Of a stretch of 64,000 nucleotides of DNA, positions 1-7,564 are shown piece by piece. A program made the position numbers and the translations under genes. The first letter of the stretch is position 1. Every line of letters starts with the position of its first letter. Below the pieces are notes generated by a model. The model had not been told where the DNA came from. It searched no databases and was given only the letters and a program-made list of their open reading frames with translations. The stretch is taken from NCBI GenBank assembly GCA_001414345.1, contig LLCB01000044.1:202072-266071 (forward strand). Reading direction: 5' to 3'. This DNA is from Hymenoscyphus infarciens (taxonomy: Eukaryota > Ascomycota > Leotiomycetes > Helotiales > Helotiaceae).

Positions 1-160
1 TCATCCATGTCGACGATTTGGAATGTCGTCTCGAACTTCCATTTTTGATACCGACGTGCAGCTCTTCCCAACCCTGCATTGATTTCAGCTCCCACGCTCT
101 CACCGCCAGGCAAGGATTGTGCGAGACGCACAACTATCTCACTCGACAACTCTATGCTAA
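1..160 (-). CDS. possible partial exon running off the left edge
   Basis: On the minus strand one frame stays open from a candidate acceptor (TTTGTTAG near 158-165) to the window edge, about 50 codons. Its composition looks protein-like, with stretches such as LPGGESVGAEINAG and RRYQKWKFETTFQIVDMD. I do not recognise the family. It lies head-to-head with the tyrosinase that follows, so it could belong to the same metabolite locus. There is no start codon in the window; a real exon and a chance open frame cannot be separated here. Confidence 0.25.
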
Positions 161-353
161 CAAATGATGTTGAATTTCAATGCTTGAGGAGATGAAAATT
201 CGAAGGTGGAGTCGTTGGATATCTTATCCTTGCAAGGAAGATGTGGCTGGTGGGAGTTTGAACATTGCGAATTAATTATAACTCATCTTAGTTACAACCA
301 TACAACCTTTCTTGTGTTCTTTGAAACCATTAACGAAACTGCCGCATCTCAAC

Positions 354-1621
354 ATGTTTTCATTCCCTCATAAGCTTGGGAAATATGTTCGTGTGCATAC
401 ATCGGACAACTCACTGGACTTGGATATTGAGAGTGACACAGAAAAGGTCTCCGTTCCCACGGGAAAAAGAAAAAATTGGTTTACAACAACTTATTTATTC
501 GTCATCATTATTCTGTTTACAGGTGCTTTAGCCTACCTTCAGATACATGATACTGTCACATCTCAAGCATCAGAATCTTGTCAGAGTCCATCACTACGAA
601 AAGAATGGCGAACACTCAGCATAGAGGAGCAATACGACTACATTAGAGCTGCTCAATGTCTCCGAAAAATCCCTTCAAGATTACACGATGGCTTGACCAT
701 CTATGATGACTTCCCTTTCTTACATGATGTTGTGGGAGATTACGGTAAGAAATCGAGTCAATAAGTGTTCAGATTCCAGTAAAGATCTACACTAACATTG
801 TTAAAGCTCACGAGACTGCAGCCTTCCTCACCTGGCACAGATATTTTATACATCTTTACGAGACGATTCTGAAAGATGATTGTGGTTATCTGGGCTCTCT
901 ACCGTAAGGAAATCACCAATGTTATCTATGATTTGCTTACAGGATTTTGGCACAGGTATTGGGACTGGAGTCTTGACTGGAAAGACCTGTCTCTGTCTCC
1001 TGTTTTTCAGAATTCCCCGGGCTTTGGAGGTGACAGTGATCCTGGTAGTTTTCCCAGCGGTGAAGCCATTGTCGGTGGAGATCGGTGTATCAATGATGGA
1101 CCCTGGGCTGGCCTCGAAGTTCACTGGTGGACTCAGATTGGTCAACCGCATTGTCTATCGCGTGGTTTCGAAGACGTAAGGTCAATTCACGATATGGGTC
1201 AATATTTGGATGGTCAATCTATAGAACAACTTCTCCGACAACCAGACTATAAGTCCTTTTTTATGGAGATGTTCCATGGAATACACAACGTAATCCAGGT
1301 CGCTATTGGCGGTGATATTATGTTCAACACTGCTCCATATGGTTAGTATTATTACCTTTCGTCCCAGTTTCTTTCTCATCCACTAACGTATTGTCGACAG
1401 ATCCGTTGTTCTATCTCCATCATTCACAGCTGGACCGACTTTGGTGGCGTTGGCAACAGATGAAACCATCCCACCAGATGCAATATCTTGGTCCTTCAAA
1501 CAATCATTCAGATGTTTTGGCATCTCTTGACGATTTTATACCAATGGGGGACTTTGCACCAGCAATTGCGGCCAAGGAACTGATGAATACTGAGTCGGGT
1601 ATACTTTGTTATCGTTATTAA
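354..1621 (+). CDS. membrane-anchored tyrosinase-family copper oxidase
   Basis: Tyrosinase-domain protein (type-3 copper). Four coding exons, 354-744, 807-903, 956-1341 and 1401-1621, keep frame across three GT-AG introns and give about 364 residues. The ATG at 354 is the first in frame. Residues about 43-63 form one hydrophobic segment after a basic patch (GKRKNW), so it is probably a type II membrane protein with the enzyme in the secretory lumen. Copper site A is in FLHDV and HETAAFLTWHRYF, followed by LPYWDW; site B is in MFHGIHN and YLHHSQLDRLWWRWQ. It ends in the family-typical GILCYRY. In ustiloxin and phomopsin clusters the homologous UstQ/PhomQ enzymes hydroxylate the core tyrosine. 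Its position 3.8 kb from a Tyr-rich RiPP precursor supports that role here, which remains inference. All copper histidines I can see are present, so it looks functional. Confidence 0.9.
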
Positions 1622-2188
1622 GCGATGTACATCAAAACATAAATCAGAAGCCCCGTTTCTGAAAATATGCTGTTTGGGATCACGAGGAAAATATATGAAG
1701 GAAGGTTAGAAGCTCGAAATGCATGTGGGAGCGATGCGTAGTTACTTGATGACATCAGTGAGGAAGAAGTACATTTCAAAGAATGAGGCGACTAGGGGTA
1801 GTATATAAAAAAATTGACTCTGTTCTTCTACATAGTCGCACTTCACATAAAGTTCGCTTCTCGACATGTAAAGTGCTGTAATTTTCCCAAGTACTTCCAG
1901 AACCATCAGGTTTACAAATTCATTACAGCTCGCTTAGAGATTCAATTTGCAACCTTTTTCTTAAACTTTTGGGGAAAAAATTTGTTCCATCTATCGAAAC
2001 ACATCCCATTTACTCCGAAATCCTTGATTCACTTTCACAAAAGCCCTATTCCTCACGAAAATATATCAAAATAGCATCATCAGTCCAGCCAGCATCTGCC
2101 TCCGTCACATGATACCGCCTTAAAAGCGATCGCTCCGCATCTCACTTGCATCCAGCTCCCAATGATATACTTTGGCTCCCGTGCTCCT
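1622..2188. other. intergenic, 3' side of tyrosinase
   Basis: No gene is seen. A short open frame at 1814-2074 shows no family features. The region separates the tyrosinase from the convergent membrane-protein relic. Confidence 0.5.
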
Positions 2189-2531
2189 CTATCCAAAATA
2201 TGCCGGGCTGGCCCCGAACTCATCAACCAAGGGCGCGTCGTTGCATTCGCGCATTCGCCAGAAAAAAACAACCACGTTCAAGGGCTATCGTGGGATGGTC
2301 GCCGCATGAGGTCCATTCGGGATCCATTGCTTGGTAAATAAGGATGGCAGGAAGGATGAGTAAAAACGTGATGATGACCCCCAAGAGGATATATCGAGTG
2401 TAGTTTTGCATTTTTGGTTTTTCCCCTCGCTCCATGCCTTCGGTATTTGCACGCTCTTCAACATCTTCTTCTTTCTTTTGGGGCACTGTTTGATAGCTTC
2501 CAAGGATTTCAGCGACCCATGGATGAGACAT
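2189..2531 (-). pseudogene. frameshifted fungal membrane protein of the CG-x-GC type (relic)
   Basis: The ATG at 2531 opens a protein with an acidic/basic N-terminus, one membrane helix at about residues 46-67 (YILLGVIITFLLILPAILIY) and then EWTSCGDHPTIALERGC. That last pattern (Cys-Gly, then a Gly-Cys about twelve residues on) is the start of a small fungal family of single-pass proteins often seen beside UstYa-type genes. Directly after it lies a run of seven T on the coding strand (2262-2268). The first frame stops soon afterwards, while the next frame continues the family pattern (FWRMRECNDAPLVDEF) until a stop at 2189-2191. Nothing downstream restores the C-terminal half. I read this as a truncated, frameshifted relic. 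Family function is unknown. Confidence 0.55.
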
Positions 2532-3320
2532 TTTTCGAGATCTGAGGTTGGGTCGAGTACGGGGCCATCACGGAGGTGGGGTGACTTGCGAATATTAGCC
2601 CTGGGAGTGAAGTAGAGTATAATCCATAAGATTCCAGACTTTCTTCGGGATGATATGAGTGGCTAGGTCAATATACGCTAATTGTGTCGAAATCCAAGTA
2701 ACTTGAGACCGAAAGTGGCAGTTCGAGACGAGAATAAACCCTTGCTGACACGTGCTTTGCGGTTGCAGTATGCTATTGAACAGAACCCGCCATGCTACTC
2801 CCGAAGAGCAGAAAAGTTACTTGAATCCCCGCCCTTTGATTATAGGTCTTTTTAAATATCTAGACTAAGGAGTAAAAAGAAATGAAGTTACGACAAAGGA
2901 GGCTTTTTTTAAAAAAAGAAGCCTTTATTTCTGATCGTCTGATGTTAATTCACTGAATTTTGCTGTTCTAGTTAATTAAGATAATTCATATAAATAAATA
3001 AAAGTTACGAGAACACACAAATTCTTCAGAAAGAAGCTTGAACTGCCATATTAAAAATCCAAATCAACGACTAAAGAGGTAAGTACTTACCTAACCGCTT
3101 TTACTGTCGCATCATTCAGAATAAACAACAAATACAAAGTTCAGACTAATTTCAAACTAGCATCTTATTACACAATCATAATGCTACCATTCCATTTCAT
3201 TTCAGGCTGCAATTAATTTATAGCACAGTGAAATCTTATGGTTATTATGAACTATAATTTCTTATAATTCTACTTATCTAGCTAAAACCATAAGCAACCT
3301 TTCTCTGACAGCCCCGCTCC
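2532..3320. other. intergenic between two minus-strand metabolite-locus genes
   Basis: No coding signal is recognised. At about 2903-2930 there is a T-run/A-run inverted repeat (ggcttttttt / aaaaaaagaagcc) able to form a small hairpin. Otherwise the sequence is AT-rich and non-coding. Confidence 0.45.
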
Positions 3321-4356
3321 TCATCTGTTAGTCTCTCCTACGTTGTTAGGAGTATCCCCTGTTGTATTTCGGCTTTCAGCCCAGCTCCAAATATCCTCCC
3401 AGTTCTTACAACCGGGGAAGTATTGGGCTTGATTCAACATGTAGGTATGGTTTTCCTCATCCCACCCAAAACGTTGAGGGGTGACATCCGAAGTACACAT
3501 AAGAGTCTCTCGTAGGTGTTCGATGCAATGGTCTAGATGACTTAATTAGCTTTAGGGAGAGTCGGATCTGGAAAGTATGTACTTATGTGAAACTCCCACC
3601 AAGTGACTTCCTCGCCATTCTGCCAAGAAAAGGGACGTGGATTGTAAAATTGTTTGCGTAGGCCATGTAAACAATGAATTTGATGAAAACAAAGGGGGAG
3701 TCAGTTATTGCCTACTAAGGATTGTCTGGGAATGTGACTTGGGACTCAGGAATGCTTCAGGGGGAAAGGGAGGGGGGAAAAAGTGTCCTTTACCTACACA
3801 TTCAGTTCTACAACATACTCGTTTTCTCGGAATGGATTGGCTGCTGTGTCGAATGGCAATCGGGAGTTTTCTTCCTCGGTGATGCTAACGACGCCGACTG
3901 TAAATGATGTTAGAAAAAAAGTTAGACCAAAGTAGAATTGGTCACTCACCACTTAACAGATTGGACCATGCCTTTTCAGAAGCCTTTGATGGACGACCCT
4001 GAAATACCGAAGTAAGTCCTGTCCGGTAGACACGATCAGTTACCGCAAGACCGTCATAAATGTCTATTTGAAATTAGTAGAAAACCATTATAAGAAAGCC
4101 CTGAACAAATACTCGGCCATTTCTTTGCTTCGGATTTCGGAAGACTCTTGAGGGAGAAAAATATGGTGTAGCAGACGAAAGCAGTAATATGTAATGCCCA
4201 TGGAAACCATCGTAGAAACCTTCGCTTTTGAGGCTTGCCCAATTTCTCGTGATATTTTTGCGAGTCTTCATCATCCAAAAGCTTACTCTCACTGCCGTCG
4301 CTTTCGTCGTCAGCTGATGTAAATTCCGCAGGGTTGTACTGATGTCTAATATCCAT
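3321..4356 (-). pseudogene. UstYa-family (DUF3328) oxidase, probably broken at one intron
   Basis: UstYa-family proteins are single-pass membrane oxidases that crosslink RiPP core peptides. Exons on the minus strand are 4356-4113, 4063-3950, 3897-about 3794, 3685-3583 and 3532-3321. The ATG is at 4356, with a membrane helix at about residues 50-69. The exon at 3950-4063 carries the family signature RTGLTSVFQGRPS followed by AWSNLL. Both histidine motifs are present: HQIHC (3671-3685) and HINHC, the latter split by the intron at 3533-3582 and followed by LRETLMC. Three introns splice cleanly. The one between 3793 and 3686 does not: the frame meets TAG (3794-3796) just before the GTAAAG donor, and no AG lies between an in-frame TGA and the HQIHC exon although a CTGAC branch site and pyrimidine tract are there. 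Either the gene is a pseudogene or it uses non-canonical splicing. Family assignment is strong; loss of function is inferred. Confidence 0.7.
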
Positions 4357-5387
4357 TATGAGTTGTGAAAAATGAACAGAAGTTTAAAAAGGTATGTTTG
4401 ACGTTGACGCGAAGACACTCGGGGCTCAACAGCGTGGTTCTCCGAATGATCTATCAATGAAATCACTTTCGGCTGTTGGAGGCTTTCTGCTCTGTCATTT
4501 TTTCCGCTGATTTAGCGCCTGAAAATTTGGACTGAAAACTCTCGTCTCGAATTTCCCTTTCTTTTTGCTTTGCAAATAAGTTATCTGCGGAATAATATGT
4601 TTAGCTGCGCCACTGTAACTGCGTTCAAGTCGCAAGCGATGCAGCGATGATGTGATACCCGGGCGGTAAGAAAAAGTAGTGGCCACTTTTGTTTCTTTGT
4701 GTAATGTGGTAGCTGACTGCATCTAAGCGAGTCCACTGAAGCGAGGTTGGACAAATGAGAAGCATTATGCACGCAACACGTACCACCTTCCACTAGAAGC
4801 AAATTCCATTGTATGTCTATCGTCTGCCTCTTATCACTTTGGTTCGTTTACGATCAGCTGCATGTTGAGCTACTGATTGGTGTTGGAGTTGCTATTTTGC
4901 AGCCTTTTACCGCCAATTGTTACCCTTTCTTAACATCAAAGTAGAAAGTGCGTGATTGGAAATCGTCTCGTCCTGCTATTTCTATGGTTCTTAGCTAGAT
5001 ACTTTTGTAGTCTCCACTTGGAAAAGCGCCAAGCCCACGCAAGTACCACTTTCCATGCAGAAGCTCACGAGTTTTTCTTAACGCCAGGAAGCACGGGAAG
5101 GTTGAAGATACTCCCGAGGGGTGTGTGCTTGCTGGGAATCAGCCGTTTCTTCAGCTGCAATTTGTCTCGCTAAGGTCGGTGAGCAATGGAACAAACGGAA
5201 TTGTCGCCGATGGATCAATTAGTAGGACACAAGGCAAGTAAGGCTTCTTTACACCTAATGCCCAGGAATTACAGTGCGAGATATAAGTATCTGTTGGTTG
5301 CCAATATATTCAAAGACATCAGGCATCTTCTTCTCAGACAGAACTTCTCGAGACTCATAAATCTATAGCCATCAACTCATCCTCATT
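4357..5387. promoter_or_regulatory. divergent intergenic region shared by UstYa-like gene and RiPP precursor
   Basis: About 1 kb without a credible gene lies between the minus-strand UstYa-like start and the plus-strand precursor start, so it probably holds both promoters. A TATA-like stretch (gatataagtat, about 5280-5290) sits roughly 100 bases before the precursor ATG. No transcription-factor site could be assigned. Confidence 0.4.
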
Positions 5388-5917
5388 ATGTTGTTCACTA
5401 AATTCACCGCTCTCACCTCTCTGTTTTCAATGACTTTAGCCGCACCTTACGGGAACGCGGCTACCGATAAAAGAGAGCCATACAGCATTTCTGCCGACAA
5501 GAGAAGCCCTGAGCCATATACAATTGCCACCACCGATAAAAGAGAGCCATACAGCATTTCTGCCGACAAGAGAAGCCCGGAGCCATATACAATTGCCACC
5601 ACCGATAAAAGAGAGCCATACAGCATTTCTGCCGACAAGAGAAGCCCGGAGCCATATACAATTGCCACCACCGATAAAAGAGAGCCATACAGCATTTCTG
5701 CCGACAGGAGAAGCCCGGAGCCATATACAATTGCCACCACCGATAAAAGAGAGCCATACAGCATTTCTGCCGACAGGAGAAGCCCGGAGCCATATACAAT
5801 TGCCACCACCGATAAAAGAGAGCCATACACCATCTCAGTTTCAAAGTGTAAGTAAAATCTCACAGTTCTTTGATCTAAAATTCTACCTCTACTTTGACTA
5901 ACTGAAGCACTATAGAA
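5388..5917 (+). CDS. Kex2-processed RiPP precursor (dikaritin/ustiloxin-like), eleven core peptides
   Basis: Secreted peptide precursor of about 153 residues. A signal peptide (MLFTKFTALTSLFSMTLAA) is followed by a short spacer ending in DKR. Then come five copies of a 23-residue unit (69 bp, 5475-5819), each EPYSISAD-KR/RR plus SPEPYTIATTD-KR, and a last EPYTISVSK. Every segment is bounded by dibasic Kex2 sites. All eleven cores contain Tyr-Ser-Ile or Tyr-Thr-Ile, matching the Tyr-X-Ile arrangement of ustiloxin (YAIG/YVIG) and phomopsin (YVIPID) cores, in which Tyr and Ile are ether-linked. A GT-AG intron (5848-5915, branch CTAAC) sits at the 3' end. Splicing makes a stop codon from the last exon-1 base plus the next two bases; without splicing the frame ends at 5855 with two extra residues. 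Neighbours (tyrosinase, UstYa-like gene) agree. The mature product is a prediction. Confidence 0.85.
5475..5819 (+). repeat. 69-bp coding tandem repeat, five copies
   Basis: Five near-identical 69-bp units inside the precursor. Differences are few: one T/G change at the first Ser-Pro-Glu junction and an A-to-G change turning KR into RR in units 4 and 5. The nucleotide-level identity points to recent duplication or gene conversion rather than selection on protein alone. Confidence 0.95.
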
Positions 5918-7564
5918 TCCGACGATCGAATTCAACTAGGTTCTGATATTGTCAATTGAATGTTTGGAGGAGCAAAGTGTTTGATTCAGGGGACGTAGTC
6001 TCAGGCTGGTTTTTGCCCACGTGGTTTCCCATGTCTATTTTGCGAATGCAGAGGCTCTAAGCGGAATTGTCATTAGTTGTTTCTCTGAATAAAGATCAAT
6101 CATCGACAACTTTATGCTTAGGTACATTCTATAATTGATGTGAACTTTCAAGTTGTGATTTTCGATTCATCTTTTGCTATATCAGAGGCTTTGAGTTGAA
6201 ATAACAATACGTTTTCAATGCTACTTAGAGAGGCGCTTCTATATATAATATTTCCATAGTTCTCCTAAACAGGTAGAACTTGTCTCCGGACAATTGACTT
6301 GATTCTTAGCAAAGAGCACTAGGTAGTTACGTTACTTGATAAAATACTTAAGAGAGATCAAATACTTGACCCTGAAATTGAAACTGGCCAATCGGAATTG
6401 CGGTGTGAAGGCTTGGTGGCTTTTGGCGGGGGCCGCCATCTGTTTGGACTTGATGATTTCCCTCATCTGCTTTGGTTTGGCAACGCTATCATAATCCTCT
6501 GCGCTGGCTTTCTTTTCGACTTCGCAGGTCTCGGGGCCTTCTTCGACTCTCCTGGTGGGGCCATGTTGAAGGACCTGCTCCGAACAGAAGACGGGACTTA
6601 GCAAAATTCTTTGCGGTACAGAAGGGGGGGTAAAATATCTTTGGGGCGGGGATTTTTCAGGAAGGTTGACGGATGGAAAGGAAACATGGAGGAGAAAGGG
6701 AGAAGAACTCTACTATTATGCTCGTTAGGGCCAACCACCGATCCCAATTAGGAAACGACAACGGGCAGATCGCAGAGGCACTTCGATGTTAACAAACACT
6801 AATTGAGTTTCTGAGTTGGGTATAAAACAAAGTTTTGTTGCAGATCGCGCATGCTCAAGACTGTGTCGATGGAGTATGGTGGAAGGCGAGAGACTGCTTT
6901 ACCAGAAAGGAAAGAACTTGAAGACTTACCCAAACAGGCAGGAACGGTTAGAATTGTTCAGCTGTTGGAGGAGGAAGAGTTATGTTGGTTGAAAAGAAAA
7001 TAAAGGCAAAAGGAGTTGCCGTCAAGCTACAGCGCTAACCGCTACGCCAAACCAAACTTGGAAAGAATGGCTCTTGTGAACGGGAAGGAGCGGCGAGTGT
7101 GTTCAGGTTCAAATACGAAGTCTAGTTAAAAGACAGGAGGATTTTGCAGACCTTGGTGCGGACCCAAGGGCTGCTGGAATCCGTGACTGTCGCCCCCTCG
7201 CGCGTTTCCTTTTTCAACTGGTCCAAAAGTCCTAGGAGAGGAGAATAAAGTAATGCAAATATAATTGTCCTAGTCTTTTTAGACAATTAGAGTCATTTTC
7301 CCAGTCTTAGTTGAACAACCGGGCAGGTAGAGCAGTGGAATTCCACTCTTTGTTAGTTGCAAATTCGTACACCCTGGTGTGGAACTGCGATATCTCACTG
7401 CCCCTAGCTTGTTCTTCACAAGTCCCCGAGAAACAAGTCATAATCATAAACACCAATTCCCCAAAATAAAAATTGCATTTCTTGATACGCCTATATAATT
7501 CCATCCCAGTGGATTCACCGGATCCCACAATTTGAAGTCCCATGGTTCCTTGATACATACTCGT
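5918..7564. other. intergenic, no gene recognised
   Basis: About 1.6 kb. A minus-strand open stretch around 6340-6600 reads as Lys/Ala/Pro-rich peptide in two overlapping frames but has no ATG giving a long product and no family match, so it may be a relic. The rest is non-coding by eye, including a purine-rich block at 6620-6720. Confidence 0.4.

Noticed and set aside
5475..5819. CRISPR-like regular repeats
   Set aside because: The units are contiguous coding repeats with no variable spacers, in a eukaryotic gene.
5447..5935. Long minus-strand and alternative-frame open reading frames across the precursor repeats
   Set aside because: They arise because the 69-bp unit is open in several frames; only the plus frame starting at 5388 has a signal peptide and Kex2 sites.
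6332..6604. Lys/Ala-rich minus-strand frame
   Set aside because: No ATG for the long frame, and two overlapping frames look equally coding-like; too weak to call a gene.
7020..7070. tRNA-like half (TGGCGTAGCGGTTAGCGC on the minus strand)
   Set aside because: Resembles a 5' tRNA arm, but no T-arm/B-box or acceptor complement follows on the same strand.
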